Origin: Draconibacterium aestuarii | GTDB taxonomy: Bacteria > Bacteroidota > Bacteroidia > Bacteroidales > Prolixibacteraceae | Direction: 5' to 3' | Length of the DNA: 57,367 bases | NCBI GenBank assembly: GCA_026671195.1 | Contig: JAPOHD010000059.1 | Span: 1-57,367, forward strand | Part shown: piece after piece, positions 50,866-57,367 of the stretch | How positions within the stretch are numbered: the stretch's first letter is position 1 | Layout: the number at the start of each line of letters is the position of its first letter | Made by a program: the position numbers and the translations under genes | The notes under the pieces: model-generated | Told to the model about the DNA's origin: nothing | The model's input: only the letters and a program-made list of their open reading frames with translations | Databases searched by the model: none

Positions 50866-51984
50866 TTACAAAAAATCGATACAAACAGGACTGGAAAGCT
50901 CTATCCTCTTACCTGAGAACTCCGGGATTCCGTTTGTTTTATTTATTTTAAAAACAGTGATATCACCGCTTTTCTGATTGGCTACCAACATCCATTTTCC
51001 ATCCGGTGTAATTCTAAAATTACGCGGCCAGTTGCCTTCAACTGGTACCGTTCCCAAAATTTCTAAAGTCTGATCCTTTGGATTCACTTCGAAAACAGCA
51101 ATTGAATTGTGTCCTCGATTTGACCCATAGATATATTTTGCGTCGGCCGAAATATGAATGTCGGCACAATAACTTTCGCCTTTAAAATCTTTTGGCAAGG
51201 TTGAGATATTTTGGAACGCATCCCACTGGCCTTTTTCCTTTCGAACAGCAGTAATGGTTGAATTTAATTCATTAATTACATATATAACCTGCGCGTTGGG
51301 ATGAAACTCAAAATGCCTTGGTCCAGCTCCCGGAGCCATTTTTATATCGTTTTGGTGCGAACAAATTAATTCTCCATTCTCCAAACGATATATATTTAAC
51401 TGGTCGGTTCCCAGGTCAGCACTAAATACCTCATTCTCAAATGGTGAAAACCGAATAGAATGCGCATGAGGAACACTCTGTCGTGCTTTATCAGGCCCCG
51501 AACCGCTGTTTTCGATAACCGTAGTTGCCCCTGCTAAACTACCATCCTCGTTAACGGGATAAAGCGACGTGGTTCCTCCGCCATAGGTTGCAATGGCTAC
51601 AAATTTTCCGTCAGGCGAAACGTCCACATGGCAGGGATCATTTCCGTTTGAAACCTGTTTATTCAGAAACTTCAGATTTCCATTTTCCCCAACTTTATAC
51701 GCACAAATATATCCTCCACTTCTTTCAACCTCAGCGGGAACTCTTGTTGCCACATATAAATATTCTTTATCGGGCGACAAACATAAAAAATTAGGATTAT
51801 CGCTTCCCTTAAATGTTTTGGTCAGTTCTACATCGCCTGTTTCCGTATTAAAACTGCACAAATAAAATCCTTCAGCTCCTTCAGAAGTAAATGTTCCCAC
51901 ATAAAAATGTTGCAGGTTTGTAGTTTGACTGTGTACCGTTAATGAAAATAGCAGAACTATCAAATTCAAAATATGTTGTCTCAT
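50866..51984 (-). CDS. Secreted seven-bladed lactonase family protein
   Basis: A 372-aa protein with signal peptide (1-19, cut near VHSQ) and a beta-propeller of the YbhE/lactonase type. Repeats and family segments are visible: FYVGTFTSEGAEGFYLCSFN (about 28-47), NPNFLCLSPDKEYLYVA, NDPCHVDVSPDGKFVAIATYGGG (about 113-135), PHAHSIRFSPFENEVFSADLG (about 172-192), PGAGPRHFEFHPNAQVIYVINEL (about 221-243) and NWPRNFRITPDGKWM. The E. coli relative is a 6-phosphogluconolactonase, but export here makes that job unlikely. It is an unrelated fold to the DevB-type pgl at 29678-30409. Confidence 0.9.
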   Translation of the reverse strand: MRQHILNLIVLLFSLTVHSQTTNLQHFYVGTFTSEGAEGFYLCSFNTETGDVELTKTFKGSDNPNFLCLSPDKEYLYVATRVPAEVERSGGYICAYKVGENGNLKFLNKQVSNGNDPCHVDVSPDGKFVAIATYGGGTTSLYPVNEDGSLAGATTVIENSGSGPDKARQSVPHAHSIRFSPFENEVFSADLGTDQLNIYRLENGELICSHQNDIKMAPGAGPRHFEFHPNAQVIYVINELNSTITAVRKEKGQWDAFQNISTLPKDFKGESYCADIHISADAKYIYGSNRGHNSIAVFEVNPKDQTLEILGTVPVEGNWPRNFRITPDGKWMLVANQKSGDITVFKINKTNGIPEFSGKRIELSSPVCIDFL

Positions 51985-52026
51985 AATTTTTTAGTTTATT
52001 TATGTACTAATATAAAAGGAAAACAG

Positions 52027-52263
52027 ATGAAAACACCCGTTATCGCAGAAAAAGCTCCTAAAATGCTCACTCTAGAACCCGGAACTTATTATTGGTGTGC
52101 CTGTGGGAAAAGTAAAAATCAGCCCTTTTGTGACGGTTCTCACCGAGGATCGGAATTTACACCAATGCCTTTTACAGTTGATAAAAAGAAGAATGTGTGG
52201 TTATGTCAGTGCAAACATTCGAAAAATGCACCTTATTGCGACGGTACCCACAGGACCTTATAA
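52027..52263 (+). CDS. CDGSH iron-sulphur domain protein (two motifs)
   Basis: A 78-aa protein with two [2Fe-2S] CDGSH motifs of the form CxCx2(S/T)x3PxCDG(S/T)H: CACGKSKNQPFCDGSH (about residues 25-40) and CQCKHSKNAPYCDGTH (about 58-73). Tandem-motif CDGSH proteins occur in bacteria and archaea and are thought to take part in redox or cluster transfer. The frame extends to 51973, but the ATG at 52027 (MKTPVIAEK) gives the compact form and avoids overlap with the divergent lactonase start. It is convergent with the flavin reductase-rubredoxin gene, another redox protein, 30 bp away. Confidence 0.92.
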   Translation: MKTPVIAEKAPKMLTLEPGTYYWCACGKSKNQPFCDGSHRGSEFTPMPFTVDKKKNVWLCQCKHSKNAPYCDGTHRTL

Positions 52264-52293
52264 TAAAATACATCACTCCCATTTTCTTGCTCG

Positions 52294-53037
52294 CTACGAC
52301 ACCTTTTTGAAAAAATCTTTGTCGGCGTTACAAATCGGGCACCTATAATCCTCAGGCAGATCTTCGAAAGCAGTTCCGGGAGGTATTCCCATGGATGGGT
52401 CACCTTCTTCCGGATCATACTGAAAGCCACAAATAGTACACGAATAAATGCCATCGCCGGTTTCTTTAGCCGGCTCTGCTGCCAACTGTTCTTCTATTGC
52501 AATTTCAGACTCAGGCTCATCAGCCAATTTATCCGGATCAATATATGTCGGTGCATTTTTGGGCGACCGCATTTTGTATTTTGCATGATAATAAGCATAC
52601 GTTAACGGTTCCTCATTCGACAATACACCCCCATCAACCACTTCTGCAATAATCAGGTAATGCGATCCCACATCCATAGAATTCAACACTTCACAATCGA
52701 ACCAGGCAACCGACGAATCAATAACGATTGGTGCACCTGTTTTTGCAGTTATGGTCTCAACTCCCTGAAACTTATTCATATCGGAACCCGACATAAATCC
52801 AAACTTCCCGATAAGCGATGTATCCACCTCCTTTTTTAAGATGGAGATTGAAAACCTTTTACTGTCCAGAATTTTCTGTGCCGAATAATTGTCTTTGTTG
52901 CAACTAATGGCGATTTTCGAGGGTTCTGCCGTTATCTGAAATGCTGTATTTGCAATATATCCCACCTTTTCGCCTTCGTACTCGGTGGCAATTATGTATA
53001 ATCCGTATGATAATTTATGAAATGCTGAGTAATTCAT
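52294..53037 (-). CDS. Flavin reductase-rubredoxin fusion protein
   Basis: A 247-aa two-domain cytoplasmic protein. Residues about 1-160 form a flavin reductase-like FMN-binding domain ([57 protein letters not shown]). After an acidic linker (about 165-195) comes a rubredoxin (about 198-247) with two CxxCG-type pairs: [15 protein letters not shown] and [13 protein letters not shown]. This order matches the so-called high-molecular-weight rubredoxins of anaerobes, which pass electrons to flavodiiron oxygen reductases. The frame continues to 53121, but the ATG at 53037 is the usual start. No flavodiiron gene is in the window. Confidence 0.93.
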   Translation of the reverse strand: MNYSAFHKLSYGLYIIATEYEGEKVGYIANTAFQITAEPSKIAISCNKDNYSAQKILDSKRFSISILKKEVDTSLIGKFGFMSGSDMNKFQGVETITAKTGAPIVIDSSVAWFDCEVLNSMDVGSHYLIIAEVVDGGVLSNEEPLTYAYYHAKYKMRSPKNAPTYIDPDKLADEPESEIAIEEQLAAEPAKETGDGIYSCTICGFQYDPEEGDPSMGIPPGTAFEDLPEDYRCPICNADKDFFKKVS

Positions 53038-53782
53038 CGTTTGGTAACTTTGTGTAATTCTCCATAAATTTAACAATATACGCTTACATTCATCCCTCTG
53101 ATAAATATTTAATTTTAGCAAACGACAGAAAAATTCACAATGAAATGTCCTCTACGGCTATTATCGGCTTTTACCTTCATCTTCTCATCAATCTTTCGTC
53201 CGGTTGTTATCCGTTTTTTTTTCATAACTCAAAAGGTTGTACTATAACCACACCTTCTTTCCCGGCATAAAACACGATATCCGATTACCAGAATGAAAAA
53301 TGCAAAAAAAGCGTGCCAGACTGGGAATATTCCCAATAAGAAAACTCACAATCAATCAAATTTCACCTAATGCTGACTGATGGAACCATTCAATCACTTC
53401 CTACAATTCTCGATTACAGCAATCTCTTTTCCAGAAAGGCTGACACCTGAACAAACCAGAAAAGACAGATAACAAATCCGCTGTCAATGATCCACCGGAA
53501 CATCATAGCAAAATGTAGATGCGAGATAGATTAAACCTGAAATCGGAAAATAAACAGGCCTACTGGCAATTTTATTTCTTAAAATTTTATTTGAATTTAC
53601 AATTGGTAAAAAAGTTTAAAACAAGTTCGAATATTAATTTCTAATACCACTCCAGACCTGCCTTATGTCCAATTTATGTTTTAAAATTGGGAAATATTCC
53701 ATCTTTTCTTCCAATATTTGGACAATAATTTTGTTCCGCATTGTATTTTAACTAAATTTAAAACCTCTAAATACGAAAACTT
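53038..53782. promoter_or_regulatory. 745-bp control region upstream of the NtrC-type gene
   Basis: No gene is visible. It carries a perfect 14-bp palindrome TGGGAATATTCCCA (53322-53335) and two further near-palindromes with the same ATATT centre close to the regulator: TGGGAAATATTCCA (53688-53701) and TCCAATATTTGGA (53710-53722). The latter two are about 21 bp apart centre to centre. TGTCCAA (53666-53672) and TTGGACA (53718-53724) form an enclosing inverted pair. I found no sigma-54 -24/-12 site. The promoter of the flavin reductase gene lies at the left edge. Confidence 0.5.
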
Positions 53783-55141
53783 ATGACCAACCAGAGTATC
53801 AAAAACCAGTACAAAGTATTTATAGTAGAAGATAACGTACTTTATGCACGGGTGTTAAAAAAGCAATTACTTGACGACCAATTGCAGGTAAAAGTATTCC
53901 ACAACGGTACTGATTTCATTAATTGTATGCATGAAAAGCCGGATGTAGTAACACTCGACTACACGCTTCCCGATATGACAGGGAAAGAAGTTCTTGCGAA
54001 AATTCAGGAAAAGCTTCCCAATACACAGGTTATTGTAATTTCGGCACAAGACAACATTAGCACGGCTATTGAACTGATGAAAAACGGTGCTTATGATTAC
54101 ATTATGAAGGCTCCCGATACCAGGGAAAAACTGAGCAACATCATAAAAAACATCTACAAAACCGATCAGTTAAAAACAGAAAATATTATTCTGAAAGATG
54201 CGGTTAAGGAGAAATATAATTTTAAAAACCTGATAAAAGGCAACAGTCGCGAAATTGACCATGTTTTTGAATTAATGAACAAAGCGATACAAACCAATAT
54301 TTCGGTTTCAATATCAGGGGAAACAGGAACAGGTAAAGAACTGGTTGCAAAAGGCATTCACTACAACTCACGCAGAAGTGTAAAACCCTTCGTTGCGGTT
54401 AACGTTTCGGCTATTCCTGATGGCTTAATTGAAAGCGAATTGTTTGGACACGAAAAAGGGGCTTTTACAGGTGCCGACTTTAAAAAAATAGGAAAATTCG
54501 AGCTTGCCAATGGCGGCACACTATTTTTAGATGAAATTGCCGACCTGAACCTAAACCTGCAAGCTAAATTGCTCCGTGTAATTCAGGAAAGGGAATTGGT
54601 AAGACTGGGTGGAAACGATACTATTCCGCTTGATGTGAGAATAATTACAGCCACGCATAAAAACCTGGCAACCCTTTCGGGAGACGAACAATTCAGACAG
54701 GATTTATACTATCGATTACTGGGACTTCCAATTGAAATACCTCCTCTGCGTCAGCGTGGAAACGATAAAATATTACTGGCCAAGTTTTTTGTTGATGAGT
54801 TCTGCAAAGAAAACGACATGGAGCCAAAAACCATTTCGAGCGAGGCCAAACAAATGCTTTTGTCGTATCATTACCCGGGAAACATCAGGGAATTAAAAGC
54901 AATTATGGAACTATCGTGTGTAATGTGTACCCGCGATCTGATTAAACCGAGCCACCTGAATATGAATATTGATGAAAGTGTTCAGAATCTTTTGGCATCG
55001 GAAAAAACTCTGGAAGAATACAATAGCGAGATTATAAAATTCTTTTTGAACAAATACAATCAGAATGTGCGGCTGGTAGCCTCCAAACTGGGTATCGGAA
55101 AATCAACCATTTACCGAATGCTGCAAAAAAGCATGAATTAA
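53783..55141 (+). CDS. Sigma-54-dependent response regulator (NtrC type)
   Basis: A 452-aa regulator with three parts. Receiver domain (about 10-130): phosphoacceptor Asp in DVVTLDYTLPDMTG, conserved Thr/Ser in VIVISAQD and Lys in YIMKAPD. AAA+ domain (about 150-385): Walker A GETGTGKELVAKGIHYNS, the sigma-54 contact GAFTGADFKK, Walker B GTLFLDEIADL, and arginine-finger region. C-terminal Fis-type HTH (about 415-452; VRLVASKLGIGKSTIYRML). All key residues are present. No sensor kinase lies nearby, so it is an orphan response regulator. It is preceded by a long palindrome-bearing leader. Confidence 0.95.
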   Translation: MTNQSIKNQYKVFIVEDNVLYARVLKKQLLDDQLQVKVFHNGTDFINCMHEKPDVVTLDYTLPDMTGKEVLAKIQEKLPNTQVIVISAQDNISTAIELMKNGAYDYIMKAPDTREKLSNIIKNIYKTDQLKTENIILKDAVKEKYNFKNLIKGNSREIDHVFELMNKAIQTNISVSISGETGTGKELVAKGIHYNSRRSVKPFVAVNVSAIPDGLIESELFGHEKGAFTGADFKKIGKFELANGGTLFLDEIADLNLNLQAKLLRVIQERELVRLGGNDTIPLDVRIITATHKNLATLSGDEQFRQDLYYRLLGLPIEIPPLRQRGNDKILLAKFFVDEFCKENDMEPKTISSEAKQMLLSYHYPGNIRELKAIMELSCVMCTRDLIKPSHLNMNIDESVQNLLASEKTLEEYNSEIIKFFLNKYNQNVRLVASKLGIGKSTIYRMLQKSMN

Positions 55142-55170
55142 AAAATACATTTAATCCGCGTTAAAGCATA

Positions 55171-55206
55171 AAAAATCCCGATCAAAATTTTGACCGGGAT
55201 TTTTTT
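55171..55206 (+). terminator. Terminator between the NtrC-type gene and fabD
   Basis: AATCCCG with CGGGATT plus TCAAAATTTTGA forms a long imperfect stem, and T- and A-runs on either side allow it to act on both convergent transcripts. It lies 30 nt after the regulator's stop. Confidence 0.9.
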
Positions 55207-55222
55207 ATATCGTGTAAACGAA

Positions 55223-56110
55223 TTATCCTTCGTAACTGCTAACTCCGGCAGTTTCCATTTTTCTGTCCACTTTTTTAACCAATCCCTGAAGTACTTTTCC
55301 CGGGCCAACTTCGGTAAACGAAGTAGCACCATCAGCAATCATATTTTCCACAATCTGTGTCCATTTTACAGGAGCGGTAAGTTGTGCAATCAGATTTTCT
55401 TTAATTACTGCAGGATCAGAAACAGGCTGTGCATTTACATTCTGATAAACCGGACATGTTGGAACACTAAAGGTAGTTGCTTCAATTGCTGCAGCTAACT
55501 CTTCGCGTGCTGGCTCCATAAACGGTGAGTGAAAAGCACCACCAACAACCAGTTTAATGGCACGTTTTGCACCTTTTTCAGTCAACAATTCACAAGCTTT
55601 GTCAATACCTGCTTCCGAACCCGAAATCACCAATTGCCCGGGGCAGTTATAATTTGCAGGAACAACCACATCGTCAATTTCAGCACAAACTGCTTCAACC
55701 ACATCATCGGCCAAACCAACAATGGCAGCCATGGTTGAGGGTGCAATTTCGCAGGCTTTTTGCATCGCCATTGCACGTTGCGAAACCAGTTTCAAACCAT
55801 CTTCAAAGGTTAATGTTCCGTTTGCTACCAGCGCCGAGAATTCACCCAAAGAATGGCCGGCAACCATATCCGGTGCAAAATCGCCCAATGTTTTGGCCAA
55901 CAATACCGAGTGTAGAAAAATAGCCGGCTGGGTAACTTTGGTTTGTTTCAGGTCTTCTACTTCACCGTCAAACATAATGTCGGTGATATTGAAACCTAAA
56001 ATATCGTTTGCTTTTTCGAATAATGCTTTTGCTTCAGCAGAATTTTCGTATAAATCCTTTCCCATTCCCGGGAATTGAGCTCCCTGACCGGGAAAAACAA
56101 ATGCCTTCAT
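55223..56110 (-). CDS. fabD: Malonyl-CoA:ACP transacylase
   Basis: A 295-aa enzyme that loads malonyl groups on ACP for fatty-acid synthesis. It opens MKAFVFPGQGAQFPGMGKDLY; the nucleophile Ser is in VAGHSLGEFSALVANG (about residue 88) with Arg and His partners in QRAMAMQKACE and GGAFHSPFM (His near 195). The length is normal. It is transcribed alone from a TAACTTTG promoter, without the rest of the fab cluster. Confidence 0.96.
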   Translation of the reverse strand: MKAFVFPGQGAQFPGMGKDLYENSAEAKALFEKANDILGFNITDIMFDGEVEDLKQTKVTQPAIFLHSVLLAKTLGDFAPDMVAGHSLGEFSALVANGTLTFEDGLKLVSQRAMAMQKACEIAPSTMAAIVGLADDVVEAVCAEIDDVVVPANYNCPGQLVISGSEAGIDKACELLTEKGAKRAIKLVVGGAFHSPFMEPAREELAAAIEATTFSVPTCPVYQNVNAQPVSDPAVIKENLIAQLTAPVKWTQIVENMIADGATSFTEVGPGKVLQGLVKKVDRKMETAGVSSYEG

Positions 56111-56137
56111 AATTTTTTAAATTTTAAAAACTGGGCG

Positions 56138-56145
56138 CAAAGTTA
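56138..56145 (-). promoter_or_regulatory. -7 box of fabD
   Basis: Minus-strand TAACTTTG matches TAnnTTTG, about 28 nt upstream of the fabD start. Confidence 0.5.
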
Positions 56146-56580
56146 AATTAAATTTACAAGCAGCTTTCCATTTTCGCCTTATTGTAAAAAATATTACAAA
56201 ATCTTTAGTACTGATATCGAACATCGGGTTGTTTGGTTCGAGAATTAAGAAACGAACTAAAAATTATCTATCCATTTGAGAATGTGTCTCTCCTGCCGGA
56301 GGCCATACTCTCTGGCTTAATCCAAAGAGTATGCAGAAAGATCAAGGCTGCTTTTGCCCTTCGCACTTCATCTTCGCAAAACCTAATTTCGGACGGGTGA
56401 TCTCCTCATAACTTCGGAGCTTCCCGCTCTCTCTAAGGTTTTGTTTCGATTCAGCACTTGATCAAAAGAGACCAAAGTTCTAAAGCGCATCGCACAACAT
56501 CAAAGCATCGGCCTCGGGCTGTGAACCGAAAAACAAAAAATGCATGATAAACATTCTAAAAAATAAAAATTCGACTGTTT
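56146..56580. other. Gene-free gap with a GC-richer patch
   Basis: Between about 56281 and 56545 the base composition is clearly richer in G and C than its surroundings, and no frame longer than about 60 codons is open. It includes a near-perfect hairpin (56304-56333: CATACTCT-C-TGG with CCA-A-AGAGTATG). This looks like a decayed coding sequence or a dispersed intergenic element, not a functional gene. Confidence 0.45.
56304..56333. repeat. Hairpin in the GC-richer patch
   Basis: CATACTCT(C)TGG pairs with CCA(A)AGAGTATG around a 6-nt loop. No T-tract follows, so it is unlikely to be a terminator. Confidence 0.5.
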
Positions 56581-57105
56581 CTAAGAAAAACACCAGAAAA
56601 GAACCAGATACTTTAGCAATAATCCGAACGCACTAACAGCGAAAAAACGTTTGAAACGATAATGCAACATACCGGCAGCAAGGGCGATAACCGGCGAAGA
56701 CAAAGGCAGTAGGTTAAACACAAAAATGGTAAGCATTCCGTATTGCCTGATTTTATGTTCGGCCTTTACAATCTTTTCTCTGTCCATAAGTTTAAAAATT
56801 CGTTTGGGACGAATTAACCGGCCAAATCCATAATCGATACATTGGGCAACCATTGCGGTGGCCAGCGCAACGGCAATTACTTCCAATCCGGAGTAAAAAG
56901 GCAGGTAATAAATAAATGCCAGCTCAACGGGCATCAGTAAAAAAAACAGGTAGCCTGAAAAATGAACCAGCCCAAACGAAAAAATACTTTCGGTTTTTCC
57001 GGCATAAAGTTCGCGGCCAATGGTAAACGAGAACACACAAATAGCAACTACCGAAGCAAGCAGGATTACATAGAACTTCCTGGGTATTTTTATTCTGGCC
57101 TTCAT
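56581..57105 (-). CDS. VTT-domain (DedA/SNARE-associated) membrane protein
   Basis: A 174-aa inner-membrane protein with about five hydrophobic helices. The family centre is visible: FYSGLEVIAVALATAMVAQCIDYGFGRLI (about residues 69-97) with the small-residue-rich helix pair, and LLPLSSPVIALAAGMLHYRFKRFF (about 131-154), the counterpart of the DedA re-entrant PxSP-like region. DedA/VTT proteins include undecaprenyl-phosphate and phospholipid scramblase-type transporters; this shorter form has no assigned substrate. It is on the minus strand, with no close partner. Confidence 0.82.
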   Translation of the reverse strand: MKARIKIPRKFYVILLASVVAICVFSFTIGRELYAGKTESIFSFGLVHFSGYLFFLLMPVELAFIYYLPFYSGLEVIAVALATAMVAQCIDYGFGRLIRPKRIFKLMDREKIVKAEHKIRQYGMLTIFVFNLLPLSSPVIALAAGMLHYRFKRFFAVSAFGLLLKYLVLFWCFS

Positions 57106-57269
57106 CTACTTAAAAGCATTAAAAGTCAATAAAATCTATTTGTAAAGGTACGCAAATCGGGCGAAGCTTCTGCAACCAAACAAATCCCAATCATCCCCCA
57201 TTATCAATCCCAACTCCGAACACCACTGCCGCACGATTGTACCTAAAATCCGCAAGTATTGTTGAAAAA

Positions 57270-57306
57270 AAGCTGTAAAACTATTCAAATGAATGCTTTA
57301 CAGCTT
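57270..57306. repeat. Hairpin upstream of a possible truncated gene
   Basis: A 10-bp perfect stem with an inner ATTCA/TGAAT pair. It could be a leader structure of the gene starting at 57349 or an isolated repeat. Confidence 0.45.
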
Positions 57307-57348
57307 CGGTACTTTCACCTAAATTGGTGTTGCTACAAAATACCAGTT

Positions 57349-57367
57349 ATGAAAGTAATAAATTCTA
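57349..57367 (+). CDS. Possible gene start truncated by window end
   Basis: ATG followed by six codons (MKVINS) reaches the window edge. There is no convincing ribosome-binding site; a leader hairpin lies 43 bp upstream. The identity cannot be told. Confidence 0.2.

Larger units (their letters stand above)
57106..57367. other. Right-edge gap with a leader-like hairpin
   Basis: No complete gene. AAGCTGTAAA (57270-57279) pairs with TTTACAGCTT (57297-57306), and ATTCAAATGAAT makes an inner palindrome. A possible start, MKVINS at 57349, runs off the window; its 57349-57367 stretch is too short to judge. Confidence 0.45.

Overview
The window is a chromosomal stretch from a Bacteroidota bacterium, most likely order Marinilabiliales (Prolixibacteraceae-like); the rank below phylum is inference. 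The phylum call rests on many -7 boxes of the Bacteroidota form TAnnTTTG, the mutY-ssb-gldE-gldD gene order, a secreted protein with a type IX secretion (T9SS) C-terminal sorting domain, OmpA/PD40 and lipoprotein families typical of the phylum, and futalosine-route menaquinone synthesis (mqnB). The DNA is AT-rich. I see no rRNA, tRNA, CRISPR, prophage or plasmid genes, so this is mostly ordinary core genome with a few accessory, repeat-rich gaps.

Layout. 1-4.3 kb: a lipoprotein, smpB, a Yip1-like membrane protein and uvrB, all on the minus strand. 4.4-6.8 kb: a beta-barrel protein and a large lipoprotein. 6.8-9.1 kb: a HAD phosphatase, a small membrane protein and a repeat-rich gap with a 107-nt nested palindrome, an inverted repeat and the first copy of a ~260-bp MITE. 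9.1-16.9 kb: a duplicated GLUG-repeat T9SS cargo, an aminotransferase, an isochorismatase-type hydrolase and an M16 protease. 17-18.4 kb: an unrecognised 243-aa gene followed by a phased 21-bp repeat array (six direct plus six inverted units) and the second MITE copy. 18.4-23.9 kb (minus): DsbD-like protein, membrane-anchored LuxR-type regulator, RNase G, a 30-aa basic peptide and HU. 24-30.4 kb (plus): mutY, ssb, gldE, gldD, a phosphopantetheinyl transferase, zwf and pgl. 30.4-35.8 kb (minus): alpha/beta hydrolase, dinB, OmpA/PD40 protein and rlmD. 35.9-36.1 kb: a candidate free-standing small RNA with its own promoter and terminator. 36.2-38.8 kb: an ABC-F ATPase and rlmB. 38.8-41.5 kb: an ammonium transporter flanked by two paralogous Lrp/AsnC regulators. 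41.7-46.4 kb: MscS channel, M64 metallopeptidase, a second 21-bp-period array, a small membrane protein and an ECF sigma factor with a candidate anti-sigma partner. 46.4-57.1 kb: YhhN-like protein, hldD, mqnB, folE, MBL hydrolase, secreted lactonase, CDGSH protein, flavin reductase-rubredoxin fusion, an orphan NtrC-type regulator, fabD and a VTT-domain protein.

How genes work together. uvrB, mutY and dinB are repair and lesion-bypass genes. zwf and pgl give the first two oxidative pentose phosphate steps. smpB, rlmB, rlmD and the ABC-F protein serve the ribosome. gldD, gldE and the sorting-domain protein point to T9SS and perhaps gliding. The ammonium transporter sits between two regulators that may sense amino acids. 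The signals least explained by known families are the two 21-bp-period arrays sharing a CTCGT core, the paired MITE, the nested palindrome at 6.9-7.0 kb, and the candidate small RNA upstream of the ABC-F gene.
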